From NCBI RefSeq assembly GCF_900113035.1, contig NZ_FONX01000009.1, positions 137,715 through 197,571 of the forward strand: a stretch of 59,857 nt of DNA. Direction: 5' to 3'. Shown here one piece after another: positions 7,363 to 17,079 of this stretch; positions within the stretch are counted from its first letter, which is position 1; every line of letters begins with the position of its first letter. The notes under the pieces were generated by a model that saw only the letters and a program-made list of their open reading frames with translations, was not told the origin of the DNA and did no database searches. The stretch is from Paracidovorax wautersii. GTDB lineage: Bacteria > Pseudomonadota > Gammaproteobacteria > Burkholderiales > Burkholderiaceae_C. A program made the position numbers and the translations under genes.

Positions 7363-9480
7363 ATGCTCGTTCCCACCGTTGTGTCCACCGACTTTCCGAA
7401 GGCTTCAGGCCGGATGAGCGAAAAGGTGCGCCTGTACGACTGGAGCGACCATCCGCTGGGCCCGCCGGCGCAGTGGCCGCTGATCCTGCGGTTCGCGCTG
7501 GAGTCGATGCTCGCCACGCATATCCCTGCCTGCCTGATGTGGGGCCGGGACCATTTCTTCTTTTACAACGACGCCTACGGCACCATCCTGGGTGAGAAGC
7601 CCGAGGCGCTGGGCCTGCCGGCGAGCCTGGTCTGGGCCGAGGTCTGGCCGGCCATCCTGCCGCTGGTGGAGCGCTCGTTCGGCGGCGAGACCATCTTCGT
7701 CGAAGACTATGCGCTGGACATCTACCGGCACGGCGTGTCCGAGACGGCGTACTTCACCTTCTGCTACAGCCCGCTGCGCGACGAGCGCGGCGAGGTCGTG
7801 GGCATTCTCGACACGGTGATGGAAACCACCGGCAAGGTGATCGCGGAGACCCGCCTGCGCGAGCAGAACGCCTCGCTGGAAAAGCTGGTGTCGGCGCGCA
7901 CGGCCGACCGCAACCGGCTGTGGCAGAACTCCGATGCATTGCTGGTGGTGACCCGCTTCGACGGCGTCATCGTCACCGTCAACCCGGGCTGGACCGCGGC
8001 GCTGGGTTGGACCGAGGAGGAAACCGTCGGCCGCCACATCCTCTCCTTCGCGCACCCCGACGAGACCAGCGCCGTGCTGGGCGAGCTGGACCGCCTGCGC
8101 GGCGGGGCCGAGCGCAGCCAGGCCACGCAGCAGTTCCGCCACCGCGACGGCTCCGACCGCTGTATCAGCTGGACGAGCATCCCCGCCGACGGCTTCATCC
8201 AGGGCGTGGGCCGCGACATCACCCAGGAGCGCGCCCAGGCCCAGGCCCTGCACGACGCGGAAGAGCGCCTGCGCCAGAGCCAGAAGATGGAGGCCGTGGG
8301 CCAGCTCACGGGCGGCATCGCGCACGACCTGAACAACATGCTGCAGGGCATCGTGCTGCCGCTGCAGCTGATCCGCCAGCGCGTGGCGCAGCAGCGCTAC
8401 GGCGACGTGAGCCGCTATGTGGACGCGGGGCTGGCCTCGGCCCGGCGCGCCGGCTCGCTCACGCAGCGGCTGCTGGCCTTCTCGCGCCGCCAGCCGCTGG
8501 ATTCGCGCGCGGTGGACCTGGGCGAATCTCTGCGCGGGCTGGAGACGGTGCTGCGCACCACCTGCGGCGAGAACATCACCATGGCCATGGAGCTGGACGA
8601 CAACGGCTGGCGCGCGCTGACCGATGCGCACCAGTTCGAGAGCGCCATCCTGAACCTGGCGATCAACGCCCGCGACGCCATGCCGCAGGGCGGGCAATTG
8701 CGCATCAGCGTGCGCAGCTGCTCGCTGGGCGAGCAGCAGGCCAGCCAGCACCAGGGGCTGGAGCCGGGCGACTACGTGTGCGTGACCGTGGCCGACACCG
8801 GTACCGGCATGCCCCGCGAAGTGATCGAGCGGGCCTTCGACCCCTTCTTCACCACCAAGCCCATCGGGCAGGGCACGGGCCTGGGCCTGTCGATGATCTA
8901 CGGCTACATGCGCCAGACGGGCGGGCTGGCCGTGATCGACAGCGCCGAAGGGCAGGGCACGCGCGTGCATCTGTACTTCGTGCGCACCGAGGCGCCCGAG
9001 GCCGAGCAGCGCCATGAGGTGCTCGACAGCCAGCCCGCCGACAAGCGCCCCGACTCCGTGCTGGTGGTGGAAGACGACGACACCGTGCGCTCGCTGGCGG
9101 TGGAGCTGCTGCGCGACATGGGCTTTCAGGTCATGCAGGCGGCCAGCGGCACCGAGGCGATGGCGCTGCTCTCCGGCGCGCTGCATTTCGACCTGCTCCT
9201 CTCCGACGTGGGCCTGCCCGGCCCCAACGGCCGGCAGGTGGCGGACTTCGCCCGCGAGAAGCTCTCCGGCATCCGCGTGATCCTGATGACGGGCTATGCC
9301 GAGCAGGCCGCCATGAACCCGAACTTCCTGGGCCCGCAGATGGAACTGCTGGTCAAGCCTTTCGATGCGCAGGCGCTGGTTTCCAAGGTGCGCGGCGTGA
9401 TGGGCCTGGCCCCGGCAGGCGACGGGCGCGAGGGCGCCGACGGCGAGGCGACGGCGGGCGAGGCCTATCCCTTGTACTGA
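7363..9480 (+). CDS. Hybrid sensor histidine kinase/response regulator with PAS domains
   Basis: A 705-aa soluble hybrid kinase. The order is an N-terminal PAS-like sensor (about 15-165, beginning near [16 protein letters not shown]), a coiled linker, a second PAS (about 185-300), the dimerisation/phosphoacceptor domain with the H box IAHDLNNML (His321), an ATPase domain ([10 protein letters not shown] box; DTGTGM G1 box; FDPFFTTK F box; GTGLGLS G2 box), and a C-terminal receiver with phosphoacceptor Asp615 in LLSDVGLPG. No membrane helix is predicted, so it senses a cytosolic signal. The start at 7363 is chosen because the upstream part of the open frame reads through the repeat; ATG 7414 is an alternative. 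The repeat ends 140 bases upstream and may shape its promoter. No partner gene is adjacent. Confidence 0.85.
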   Translation: MLVPTVVSTDFPKASGRMSEKVRLYDWSDHPLGPPAQWPLILRFALESMLATHIPACLMWGRDHFFFYNDAYGTILGEKPEALGLPASLVWAEVWPAILPLVERSFGGETIFVEDYALDIYRHGVSETAYFTFCYSPLRDERGEVVGILDTVMETTGKVIAETRLREQNASLEKLVSARTADRNRLWQNSDALLVVTRFDGVIVTVNPGWTAALGWTEEETVGRHILSFAHPDETSAVLGELDRLRGGAERSQATQQFRHRDGSDRCISWTSIPADGFIQGVGRDITQERAQAQALHDAEERLRQSQKMEAVGQLTGGIAHDLNNMLQGIVLPLQLIRQRVAQQRYGDVSRYVDAGLASARRAGSLTQRLLAFSRRQPLDSRAVDLGESLRGLETVLRTTCGENITMAMELDDNGWRALTDAHQFESAILNLAINARDAMPQGGQLRISVRSCSLGEQQASQHQGLEPGDYVCVTVADTGTGMPREVIERAFDPFFTTKPIGQGTGLGLSMIYGYMRQTGGLAVIDSAEGQGTRVHLYFVRTEAPEAEQRHEVLDSQPADKRPDSVLVVEDDDTVRSLAVELLRDMGFQVMQAASGTEAMALLSGALHFDLLLSDVGLPGPNGRQVADFAREKLSGIRVILMTGYAEQAAMNPNFLGPQMELLVKPFDAQALVSKVRGVMGLAPAGDGREGADGEATAGEAYPLY

Positions 9481-9554
9481 CGAGCAGGCTTGCCGGGCGC
9501 AGGCTTCAAGGGTGTTTTCTGCCCCTTGCGCGCATGGGGTAAAGGCATGATGCT

Positions 9555-9623
9555 ATGATTAGTGTAGCAACCTGCCGGGCGCCTGCGTGCAGTGACGCGC
9601 GGCGACATAACCGGGGCCTATAA
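9555..9623 (+). CDS. Leader peptide candidate upstream of metN (22 codons)
   Basis: A short ORF with its own Shine-Dalgarno (TAAAGG ending 9 bases before the ATG). The peptide begins MISVATC and has two Cys, three His/Asn-type polar residues and four Arg; it ends with TAA at 9621-9623. It lies in the leader of metN, upstream of an intrinsic terminator, and its codons 7-9 overlap the sequence able to pair with the terminator's left arm. This is the usual layout of a translation-controlled attenuator. No homologue was recognised, so its reality rests on position, SD and the switchable structure. Confidence 0.5.
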   Translation: MISVATCRAPACSDARRHNRGL

Positions 9624-9740
9624 CCACTCAACGATTCGGTCGTTGCCGCAGCTGGGCCGCCGGCTTAGAGTTCGGGCCCTTCACGCATTCGCATTGCGCC
9701 GCCCGGCACGCGCTGGCCTGCCGGGCGGCGCTTTCTTTTT
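9573..9740 (+). promoter_or_regulatory. Candidate attenuator of metNI (antiterminator/terminator)
   Basis: TGCCGGGCG at 9573-9581, inside the leader ORF, is identical to the first nine bases of the terminator's right arm (9719-9731), so it can pair with the left arm (9696-9708) instead. The two structures exclude each other. I infer that ribosome position on the leader ORF, or another signal, selects read-through into metN. I saw no match to a known SAM or SAH riboswitch core. Confidence 0.45.
9696..9740 (+). terminator. Intrinsic terminator in the metN leader
   Basis: A perfect 13-bp stem (GCGCCGCCCGGCA at 9696-9708, complement at 9719-9731), a 10-base loop, then TTTCTTTTT. It stands 16 bases before the metN start codon and so must be bypassed for metNI expression from upstream. 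Confidence 0.8.
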
Positions 9741-9756
9741 CCTTTCCCTTGCATTC

Positions 9757-10821
9757 ATGATCGACTTACGGGGTATCACCCAGATTTACCAGGGGCCGCA
9801 GGGCCCGGTGGAGGCGCTGCGCGGCATCGACCTGCACATCCAGCCGGGCGAAGTGTTCGGCATCATCGGCAAGAGCGGGGCGGGCAAGAGCTCGCTGGTG
9901 CGCGTCATCAACCTGCTGAACCGGCCCACCACGGGCCAGGTGATCGTCGGCGGTAGCGATCTGGCGCAGATGAGCGATGCCCAGCTGCGCGAGGCGCGCC
10001 GGGGCATCGGCATGGTGTTCCAGCACTTCAACCTGCTGTCGTCGCGCACGGTGTTCGACAACGCCGCGCTGCCGCTGGAACTGGCCGGCATGGACCGCGC
10101 CGCCATCCGCGAGCGCGTGAACCCGCTGCTGGAGCTGGTGGGCCTGTCGCATCTGGCGGACCGCTACCCCGCGCAGATCAGCGGCGGGCAGAAGCAGCGC
10201 GTGGGCATCGCCCGGGCGCTGGCCAGCCGGCCCAAGGTGCTGCTCTCCGACGAAGCGACTTCGGCGCTGGACCCGGAGACCACGCGCTCCATCCTGGCGC
10301 TGCTGCGGCAGGTCAACCGCGAGCTCGGCCTGACGGTGGTGCTCATCACCCACCAGATGCAGGTCATCAAGCAGGTGGCCGACCGCGTGGCCGTGATCGA
10401 CGCCGGCCGCATCGTGGAGCAGGGCCCGGTGCTGCAGGTCTTCACGCGCCCACAGCAGTCCATCACCAAGAGCCTGATCGACGAGATCCTGCCCCAGGAG
10501 CTGCCCGCCAGCGTGCTGGACCACGTGCGCCACCTGGCCTCGCAGCTGCCCGCGCAAGAAACGGGCGAGCTGCTGCGCCTCTCGTATGCGGGCGAGCACG
10601 CCTACCAGCCCATCCTCTCGCGGCTGATCCGCGAGCACGGGCTGGACCTGTCCATCCTGCACGGGCAGATCGACGAGATCCAGGGCCAGACCTTCGGGTC
10701 GCTGGCGGTCTATGTGAGCGGCGAGGGCACGCGCCTGGCCGCCGCCGTGGCGCAGTTGCGCGCCGAGGGCGTGGTGGTGGATGAAGTGAAGGTGTCCGCT
10801 CGCGCGGGCGTGGAGGGCTGA
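9757..10821 (+). CDS. metN: D/L-methionine ABC transporter ATP-binding protein MetN
   Basis: A 354-aa ATPase of the methionine importer MetNIQ. Walker A is GKSGAGKSS (residues 38-46), the ABC signature is SGGQKQR (142-148), and [12 protein letters not shown] is Walker B plus D loop. The C-terminal 80 residues (about 270-350) form the NIL/ACT-like domain by which cytosolic methionine shuts transport. The start at 9757 ([13 protein letters not shown]) matches the family; the open frame upstream runs through the terminator hairpin. metI follows 5 bases downstream, while metQ is separated by a chemoreceptor gene. Confidence 0.95.
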   Translation: MIDLRGITQIYQGPQGPVEALRGIDLHIQPGEVFGIIGKSGAGKSSLVRVINLLNRPTTGQVIVGGSDLAQMSDAQLREARRGIGMVFQHFNLLSSRTVFDNAALPLELAGMDRAAIRERVNPLLELVGLSHLADRYPAQISGGQKQRVGIARALASRPKVLLSDEATSALDPETTRSILALLRQVNRELGLTVVLITHQMQVIKQVADRVAVIDAGRIVEQGPVLQVFTRPQQSITKSLIDEILPQELPASVLDHVRHLASQLPAQETGELLRLSYAGEHAYQPILSRLIREHGLDLSILHGQIDEIQGQTFGSLAVYVSGEGTRLAAAVAQLRAEGVVVDEVKVSARAGVEG

Positions 10822-10826
10822 GAGCG

Positions 10827-11492
10827 ATGTTCGAGAACTTTTCCGAAATGATGGTGGACCTGTTCGTCACCTCGCTGTGGGAGACGCTCATCATGGTGGG
10901 CATCTCCGGCGTGGCCGGTGCGCTCATCGGCATTCCGCTGGGCGTCTTCCTGCGGCTGACCGACAAGGGCGGCGTGCTGGAGAACGGCGCCGTCAACAAG
11001 ACGGTGGGCTGGATCGTGAACGCCGTGCGCTCCACGCCGTTCATCATCCTGCTGGTGGCGATCATCCCGTTCACGCGCTTCATCACCGGCTCGTCCATCG
11101 GCACGGCCGCGGCCGTGGTGCCGCTCACCATCGCCGCCGCGCCTTTCATCGCGCGTCTGGTGGAAGCCTCGCTGCGCGAGGTGGACAACGGCCTGATCGA
11201 AGCCGCCCAGTCCATGGGCGCCACCACCTGGCAGATCGTCTGGAAGGTGCTGCTGCCCGAGGCGCTGCCCGGCATCGTCGCGGGCCTGACCATCACCTTC
11301 GTGAGCCTCACGGGCTATTCGGCCATGGCCGGCGCCATCGGCGGCGGCGGCCTGGGCGACCTGGGCATCCGCTACGGCTACCAGCGCTTCCTGCCCGACA
11401 TCATGCTGGCCGTGGTCGTGGTGCTGATCTTCTTCGTGCAGGCCGTGCAGAGCCTGGGCGACTGGGCCGTGCGGCGCCTGAGCCACCGCTGA
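10827..11492 (+). CDS. metI: Methionine ABC transporter permease MetI
   Basis: A 221-aa inner-membrane permease of the BPD_transp_1 type, normal length for MetI. About five membrane helices are visible, with the ATPase-contacting EAA loop at about residues 128-148 (EAAQSMGATTWQIVWKVLLP). Conserved family stretches include NAVRSTPFIILLVAIIPFTR and GGGGLGDLGIRYGYQRF. It begins 5 bases after metN and is co-transcribed with it. Confidence 0.95.
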   Translation: MFENFSEMMVDLFVTSLWETLIMVGISGVAGALIGIPLGVFLRLTDKGGVLENGAVNKTVGWIVNAVRSTPFIILLVAIIPFTRFITGSSIGTAAAVVPLTIAAAPFIARLVEASLREVDNGLIEAAQSMGATTWQIVWKVLLPEALPGIVAGLTITFVSLTGYSAMAGAIGGGGLGDLGIRYGYQRFLPDIMLAVVVVLIFFVQAVQSLGDWAVRRLSHR

Positions 11493-11663
11493 TCGCCCCC
11501 GGCCCTGCAGGGGCGGCGGCCCGCCGCGGCAGCCGCTCCAGGCCGTGGAAAACCTTGCAGGGATTCATCGGCGCGATAGGAATTTCGATGCATCCAGGCC
11601 CTGCGGCGGGCCGTACCATCCCGTGTCATTTTTCGTGACATTTTTTTACACAGGATGAACTGC

Positions 11664-13244
11664 ATGGTTTTCTCTCGCATGACCGTGGCCCGTCGGCTCA
11701 CGGTCGCTTTCGGCCTCGTGCTGGGCCTGCTGGTGGTGCTGGTCGGCATCGCGCTCACGAAGGTGCTGGTCATCGACCGGGCCTTGAGCGCCAACGATGC
11801 CGAGCATGTGCCCATCCAGCGCTACGCCATCAACTTCCGGGGCTCGGCGCACGATCGCTCCATCGCCGTGCGCGACGTGGTGCTGGCCGCCACGCCCGAG
11901 GAACGCGAGCGCGAGGTGGGCGTCATCGCCTCGCTGGCGGCGTTCTACGCGCAGTCCGCCGCGCCGCTGGAAAAGCTCCTCACCCAGCCCGGCACCGCGC
12001 CGGAACTCAAGCAACTCTACGAAGACATCCGCGCCCGCGAGGCCCAGGCCGTGGCCACCACGCAGCGCATCGTCGCCCTGGCCGGCGCAGGCGATGCCAC
12101 CGCGCGCACCGTGCTCTGGGGCGAGGCCAAGCCGCAATACGTGCAGTGGCTGGCCTCCATCAACCGGCTGATCGATTTCGAGGAAGGGCGCATCCGCTCG
12201 GAGAACGCGGCGGCGCTGGAGCAGGCGCGGGGCTTTCTCGCCGTCATGCTGACGGCCCTGGTCATGGCCCTGGGCGTGAGCGCGCTGGTGGCCTGGGCCG
12301 TGTCGCGCAGCCTGCTGGGGCAGCTGGGCGCCGAGCCGCTCGCGCTGGCGAGTCTCGCGGGCCGCGTGGCCTCGGGCGACCTGAGCCCCGTGGCCGGCGC
12401 CGCGACGGCGCGGCCCGGCAGCGTGCTCGCCTCGCTGGGTGGCATGCAGCAGAACCTGGCCGCCGTGGTGGCGCAGGTGAGCGCGGCATCGCAGCAGGTC
12501 AGCCACGGCTCGGTCGAGATCGCCCAGGGCAACCACGGCCTGCTGCAGCGCACCGAAGAGCAGGCGCAGCACCTGCAGCAGACCACGGCGTCGATGGAGC
12601 GCATGACCGAGTCGGTCAACGGCAATGCCGAATCGGCCCGCCAGGCGGCGCAGCTGGCCCAGTCGGCCAGCGCCGCCGCCGGCAAGGGCGGCACGGTGGT
12701 GGGCGAGGTGGTGGCGACCATGGACGCGATCACGTCCAGTTCAAGCCAGATCGCCGACATCATCGGCGTGATCGACGGCATCGCCTTCCAGACCAACATC
12801 CTGGCGCTGAACGCCGCCGTCGAGGCGGCCCGGGCCGGCGAGCAGGGCAAGGGCTTCGCGGTGGTGGCGAGCGAAGTGCGCAGCCTCGCGCAGCGCAGCG
12901 CCCAGGCGGCGCGCGAGATCAAGTCGCTCATCGACCAGAGCGTGGCGCGCGTGGGCGAGGGCGCCCGCCAGGTGGCGCAGGCCGGCTCGGCCATGACGGA
13001 CATCGTCGAGCAGGTCGAGCGCGTGACCCAGCTCATCGCCGGCATCAACGAAGCCACGGCGCAGCAGGCCCGCGGCATCGCATCGGTGGGCCAGGCCGTC
13101 ACCCAGCTCGACGGCGCCACCCAGCAGAACGCGGCCATGGTCGAGCAGAGCGCGGCGGCGGCGCAGGCCCTGCAGCGGCAGGCCGCCCATCTGGCGCAGG
13201 TGGTCGGCGTGTTCAAGCTGGAGCAGGGCGGCGTGGGCGCCTGA
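11664..13244 (+). CDS. Methyl-accepting chemotaxis protein
   Basis: A chemoreceptor of about 526 aa. It has an N-terminal membrane helix (about 12-35), a periplasmic four-helix-bundle type sensor (about 36-190), a second helix (about 195-218), a HAMP-like region and a cytoplasmic signalling domain with the highly conserved tip [20 protein letters not shown]. The start at 11664 is favoured by AGGA 8 bases upstream; ATG 11655 and 11679 are alternatives. No C-terminal CheR-tethering pentapeptide is seen (it ends GGVGA). It sits between metI and metQ, about 150-170 bases from each. That suggests, without proving, that it responds to methionine or a related sulfur compound. Confidence 0.9.
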   Translation: MVFSRMTVARRLTVAFGLVLGLLVVLVGIALTKVLVIDRALSANDAEHVPIQRYAINFRGSAHDRSIAVRDVVLAATPEEREREVGVIASLAAFYAQSAAPLEKLLTQPGTAPELKQLYEDIRAREAQAVATTQRIVALAGAGDATARTVLWGEAKPQYVQWLASINRLIDFEEGRIRSENAAALEQARGFLAVMLTALVMALGVSALVAWAVSRSLLGQLGAEPLALASLAGRVASGDLSPVAGAATARPGSVLASLGGMQQNLAAVVAQVSAASQQVSHGSVEIAQGNHGLLQRTEEQAQHLQQTTASMERMTESVNGNAESARQAAQLAQSASAAAGKGGTVVGEVVATMDAITSSSSQIADIIGVIDGIAFQTNILALNAAVEAARAGEQGKGFAVVASEVRSLAQRSAQAAREIKSLIDQSVARVGEGARQVAQAGSAMTDIVEQVERVTQLIAGINEATAQQARGIASVGQAVTQLDGATQQNAAMVEQSAAAAQALQRQAAHLAQVVGVFKLEQGGVGA

Positions 13245-13396
13245 GCCTTGCGTTCGGAGGACCTGTTCCACGCGGCTCCCGGAAAGGCCTGGGGCAGGTT
13301 CTGAGTTCACGATCTGAGCACATGCCCATTCCATCGTTGGCCGGTGGGCATGGGGCACGTACGATCGGAGGTTTTCTCTCCTCAAGGTATTTCCTC

Positions 13397-14194
13397 GTGA
13401 ACAAGCGTTCCCTTCTTCAGTCCACCCTCGCCCTTTCGGCTGCCGCTCTCTTCATGCACGGCGCGCTGGCGCAGGACAAGCCCATCAAGGTCGGCGTGAC
13501 GGCAGGCCCGCACGCGCAGATCATGGAACACGTCAAGAAGATCGCCGAGAAGGACGGCCTGAAGATCCAGATCGTCGAATTCAGCGACTACGTGCAGCCC
13601 AACGCCGCGCTGGCCGCCGGCGACCTGGACGCCAACAGCTACCAGCACAAGCCCTATCTGGACGCGCAGGTCAAGGACCGCGGCTACAAGCTGGTGTCGG
13701 TGGGCTACACGGTCAACTACCCCATCGGCCTCTATTCCAAGAAGGTCAAGAAGCTCGAAGACCTGAAGGAAGGCGCGCGCTTCGGCATCCCGAACGACCC
13801 GACCAACGGCGGCCGCGTGCTGCTGGTGCTGCAGGACAAGGGCCTCATCAAGCTCAAGGACGGCGCGGGCCTGAAGGCCACGCCGCTCGACGTGGTGAGC
13901 AACCCCAAGAAGCTGCGCTTCGTGGAACTGGACGCCGCCCAGCTGGCCCGCTCGCTGGACGACCTGGACGCTGCCGCCGTCAACACCAACTTCGCGCTGT
14001 CGGCCGGCCTGAACCCGGCCACGGACGCCATCGCGCGGGAAAGCGCCAAGAGCCCCTACGTGAACATCATCGCCGTGCGCGAGGCCGACAAGGACAAGCC
14101 CTGGGTCGCCAAGCTGCTCAAGGCCTACCAGTCCGAGGACACGCGCCGCTTCATCCAGAGCGAATTCAAGGGGGCGGTGCTCGTGGGCTGGTGA
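13397..14194 (+). CDS. metQ: Methionine-binding periplasmic protein MetQ
   Basis: A 265-aa NlpA/MetQ family substrate-binding protein. It starts with GTG at 13397 (AAGG about 9 bases upstream), giving a signal peptide ending near HGALA. There is no lipobox cysteine, so it appears to be freely periplasmic rather than the lipoprotein seen in E. coli. Family landmarks are KVGVTAGPHAQIMEHVK, DANSYQHKPYL, IPNDPTNGGRVL and NTNFALSAGL. It delivers methionine to MetNI encoded 2-3 kb upstream. A terminator follows at 14246. Confidence 0.93.
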   Translation: MNKRSLLQSTLALSAAALFMHGALAQDKPIKVGVTAGPHAQIMEHVKKIAEKDGLKIQIVEFSDYVQPNAALAAGDLDANSYQHKPYLDAQVKDRGYKLVSVGYTVNYPIGLYSKKVKKLEDLKEGARFGIPNDPTNGGRVLLVLQDKGLIKLKDGAGLKATPLDVVSNPKKLRFVELDAAQLARSLDDLDAAAVNTNFALSAGLNPATDAIARESAKSPYVNIIAVREADKDKPWVAKLLKAYQSEDTRRFIQSEFKGAVLVGW

Positions 14195-14245
14195 TCCGCG
14201 TTCCATAGAGCCGAAGGCGCTGCACGCTCTGCGGCGCCTCTACCG

Positions 14246-14287
14246 GGCCATGTCGCTTCCTGCGGGAAGGGCATGGCCTTTTTTCTT
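14246..14287 (+). terminator. Intrinsic terminator after metQ
   Basis: Outer arms GGCCATG (14246-14252) and CATGGCC (14272-14278), with an inner CTTCC/GGAAG extension, followed by a run of T at 14279-14287. It separates metQ from the rhodanese operon. Confidence 0.85.
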
Positions 14288-14478
14288 GGACGCCCATTTC
14301 TGGCGGGCGTGCTTCATAGATGTTTAGGTGCTTTAAAACTGAAAATTGATTCGTTTGAGTTTTATGGGGCGCTCACTACAGTGAACTTCAGACCTCCTGC
14401 ACCACGCCATCAGCGGTGCGGGGCGTCCGGTTCCAACAAGGCCGACAGGCCGCCACCATTTTCAGGAAAGCCCCTTCC

Positions 14479-14958
14479 ATGACGTCCTCCGTACTGCACG
14501 ACATCGAACTGCCCGAAGCCCTGCAGGCCGCCCGCGAAGCGGCCAGCGCCGAAGGCCTTGCCTACCCCGGCGGCGTGACGCCGCGCCAGGCCTGGGCCCT
14601 GGCCTCGGCCGGCCAGGCGCTGCTGGTGGATGTGCGCTCCGGCGAGGAGCGCAAGTTCGTCGGCCATGTGCCCGGCAGCGTGCATGTGCCCTGGGCCACG
14701 GGCACGGCGCTCACCCGCAATCCGCGCTTCGTGCGCGAACTCGAAGCCGTGATCCAGAAGGCGGGCGGTGAACTACCGGTGCTGCTGCTGTGCCGCAGCG
14801 GCAAACGCTCCGTGCTGGCGGCCGAAGCGGCGGCCAAGGCCGGCCTCGACAACGTGTTCAACGTGCTCGAAGGCTTCGAGGGCGAGATCGACGGCGCCCA
14901 GCAGCGCGGCCATGCCGACGGCTGGCGCTTCCACAGCCTGCCCTGGGTGCAGGACTGA
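14479..14958 (+). CDS. Rhodanese-like sulfurtransferase
   Basis: A 159-aa single-domain rhodanese. The active-site loop is CRSGKRS (Cys near residue 118) after LLVDVRSGEERKFVGHVPGS. There is no signal peptide, so it is cytosolic. The start at 14479 follows an A/G-rich segment (CAGGAAAG). It is the first gene of the operon with serine acetyltransferase, encapsulin and cysteine desulfurase. That is a recognised companion set of family 2A encapsulins, so it probably accepts or donates persulfide sulfur handled by the nanocompartment. The AT-rich stretch at 14320-14390 probably carries the operon promoter, but I cannot fix its elements. Confidence 0.9.
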   Translation: MTSSVLHDIELPEALQAAREAASAEGLAYPGGVTPRQAWALASAGQALLVDVRSGEERKFVGHVPGSVHVPWATGTALTRNPRFVRELEAVIQKAGGELPVLLLCRSGKRSVLAAEAAAKAGLDNVFNVLEGFEGEIDGAQQRGHADGWRFHSLPWVQD

Positions 14959-15052
14959 TCCTGCCCCGCAGGCCCGCCCGCCATCGCGGCGGCGGCGCAG
15001 GGCGGGCCGTCACATGCCTGCTGTAGCGTCTTGCCGCCAGCCGGCAGGCACC

Positions 15053-16021
15053 ATGGCACAAATACAGGGAGGCCGCGTGGCCCGTTTCGATATCGATGGC
15101 ATCGTGCAGGCACTGCACGCGGTGCGCCGTGACTGGCGCGACTCCCAGAACCGCTCGCAGGAGCCGGGGGGGCGCGAATTCCCGTCGCGCGATGCGCTGG
15201 GCCAGGCGCTGGAGCAGCTCAAGGGTGCGCTCTTTCCCATGCGGCTGGGCCCGCAGGATCTGCGGCAGGAGAGCGAAGACCTCTACGTCGGCCACACGCT
15301 GGACGTGGCCCTGCACACGCTGCTGGCGCAGGCCCGGCTGGAGCTGCGCTACGGCGCCCGCCACCTCGGCGCGCTCGACGAGGAAGCCATCGCCGGCCAG
15401 GCGCGGCAGGCGGTCGAGGCCTTCGCCGCATCGCTGCCCGCCATCCGCCGCCTGCTCGACAGCGACGTGCTCGCCGCCTACCAGGGCGACCCCGCGGCCC
15501 GCAGCGTGGACGAGGTGCTGCTGTGCTACCCCGGCGTGCTGGCCATGATCCACCACCGCATCGCGCACCGGCTCTACGGCCTGGGCCTGCCGCTGCTGGC
15601 GCGCATCGTGGCCGAGCTGGCGCACGGGCAGACGGGCATCGACATCCACCCGGGCGCGCGCATCGGCGCGGGCTTCTTCATCGACCACGGCACGGGCGTG
15701 GTGATCGGCGAGACGGCGGTGATCGGCGAGCGCGTGCGCGTCTATCAGGCCGTCACGCTGGGCGCCAAGCGCTTTCCCACCGATGCCGAAGGCCACCTGC
15801 AAAAGGGCCTGCCGCGCCACCCGGTGGTGGAGGACGACGTGGTCATCTACGCCGGCGCCACGGTGCTGGGCCGCGTCACGCTGGGCCGGGGCGCGGTGAT
15901 CGGCGGCAACGTCTGGGTGACGCACGACGTGCCGGCCGGCGGCCATGTCTCGCAGGCCGTAGCCCGCGACAACAGCCGCCCCGGCAGCGTCGCCGACCTG
16001 GGCACCGAGGCCGCGCAGTGA
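15053..16021 (+). CDS. epsC: Serine O-acetyltransferase (EpsC type)
   Basis: A 322-aa enzyme making O-acetylserine from serine and acetyl-CoA, the carbon skeleton for cysteine synthesis. The N-terminal helical domain is followed by a left-handed hexapeptide-repeat domain (about 190-310: GIDIHPGARIGAGFFIDHG, VIGETAVIGERVRVYQ, GNVWVTHDVP). At 322 residues it is longer than classic CysE and matches the EpsC subgroup often found with encapsulin and cysteine desulfurase genes. The start at 15053 is the first good ATG; an upstream frame exists but runs through GC-rich hairpins. It lies between rhodanese and encapsulin in the same direction. Confidence 0.92.
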   Translation: MAQIQGGRVARFDIDGIVQALHAVRRDWRDSQNRSQEPGGREFPSRDALGQALEQLKGALFPMRLGPQDLRQESEDLYVGHTLDVALHTLLAQARLELRYGARHLGALDEEAIAGQARQAVEAFAASLPAIRRLLDSDVLAAYQGDPAARSVDEVLLCYPGVLAMIHHRIAHRLYGLGLPLLARIVAELAHGQTGIDIHPGARIGAGFFIDHGTGVVIGETAVIGERVRVYQAVTLGAKRFPTDAEGHLQKGLPRHPVVEDDVVIYAGATVLGRVTLGRGAVIGGNVWVTHDVPAGGHVSQAVARDNSRPGSVADLGTEAAQ

Positions 16022-16127
16022 ATTCCCGCGCCCGCGCCCTGGCCGCAGCGCGTGCGCCGTTTCCCGTTCTTTCGCGCCATTTCGCTTCTTCTTCTTCAGC
16101 CATTCCATCGATCAAGGGAGTTTCACC

Positions 16128-17060
16128 ATGACTGCAACCGTAGGCGGCATTACCGCCCTGGGCGACAACGCCGCACGGCAACTGGCCAATGCCACCAAGA
16201 CCGCGCCCCAGCTCGAGACCATCAGCCCGCGCTGGCTTACGCACCTGCTGCAGTGGGTGCCGGTCGAAGCGGGTATCTACCGCGTCAACAAGGTCAAGAA
16301 CCCCGAGGCGATCAAGGTCACCTGCACGGCCAAGGAGCAGGAAAACCAGCTGCCGCGCACCTTCGTGGACTATGAAGAAAAGCCGCGCGAATACTTCCTC
16401 AACGCCGTCAGCACCGTGCTGGACGTGCACACCCGCGTCTCCGACCTCTACAGCAGCCCGCACGACCAGATCAAGGAACAGCTGCGCCTGACCATCGAGA
16501 CCATCAAGGAGAACCAGGAAAGCGAGCTCATCAACAACCCCGACTACGGCCTGCTGGCCCAGGTGACGGACGAGCAACGCATCTTCCCGCTGACCGGCGC
16601 GCCCACGCCCGACGACCTGGACGAGCTACTCACCAAGGTCTGGAAGGAGCCGGCCTTCTTCCTCGCGCACCCGCTGGCCATCGCCGCCTTCGGCCGCGAG
16701 GCCACACGCCGCGGCACGCCGCCGCCCACCGTGAGCCTGTTCGGCTCGCAGTTCATCACCTGGCGCGGCATTCCGCTGATCCCGTCCGACAAGGTGCCGG
16801 TGGCCGACGGCAAGAGCAAGATCCTGCTGCTGCGCGTGGGCGACAAGCGCCAGGGCGTGGTGGGCCTGTTCCAGCCCGGCCTCTCGGGCGAGCAGGGCCC
16901 GGGCCTGTCGGTGCGCTTCATGGGCATCAACAACCATGCGATCGCGTCGTATCTGATCTCGCAGTACTGCTCGCTGGCCGTGCTCACCTCCGATGCGCTG
17001 GCCGTGCTGGACGATGTCGAGGTGAACAAGTACCACGACTATCCGGACACCTACAAGTGA
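16128..17060 (+). CDS. Family 2A encapsulin shell protein (SrpI-like)
   Basis: A 310-aa HK97-fold shell protein of encapsulin family 2A. Recognisable stretches are ISPRWLTHLLQWVPVEAGIY near the N terminus, VDYEEKPREYFLNAVSTVLD, and NNPDYGLLAQVTDEQRIFP. It self-assembles into a closed compartment about 25 nm wide that encloses the cysteine desulfurase encoded 19 bases downstream. No cyclic-nucleotide-binding insert is present, which separates it from family 2B. Relatives are linked to sulfur starvation and sulfur storage (SrpI of Synechococcus). The context here, with rhodanese, EpsC and a methionine importer, agrees. Confidence 0.93.
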   Translation: MTATVGGITALGDNAARQLANATKTAPQLETISPRWLTHLLQWVPVEAGIYRVNKVKNPEAIKVTCTAKEQENQLPRTFVDYEEKPREYFLNAVSTVLDVHTRVSDLYSSPHDQIKEQLRLTIETIKENQESELINNPDYGLLAQVTDEQRIFPLTGAPTPDDLDELLTKVWKEPAFFLAHPLAIAAFGREATRRGTPPPTVSLFGSQFITWRGIPLIPSDKVPVADGKSKILLLRVGDKRQGVVGLFQPGLSGEQGPGLSVRFMGINNHAIASYLISQYCSLAVLTSDALAVLDDVEVNKYHDYPDTYK

Positions 17061-17079
17061 TGAAGAAAGAGCGGCGGCC

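Noticed and set aside
9481-9756. SAM or SAH riboswitch before metN
   Set aside because: I could not find the conserved core of either class; the hairpins present fit a terminator and a leader ORF better.
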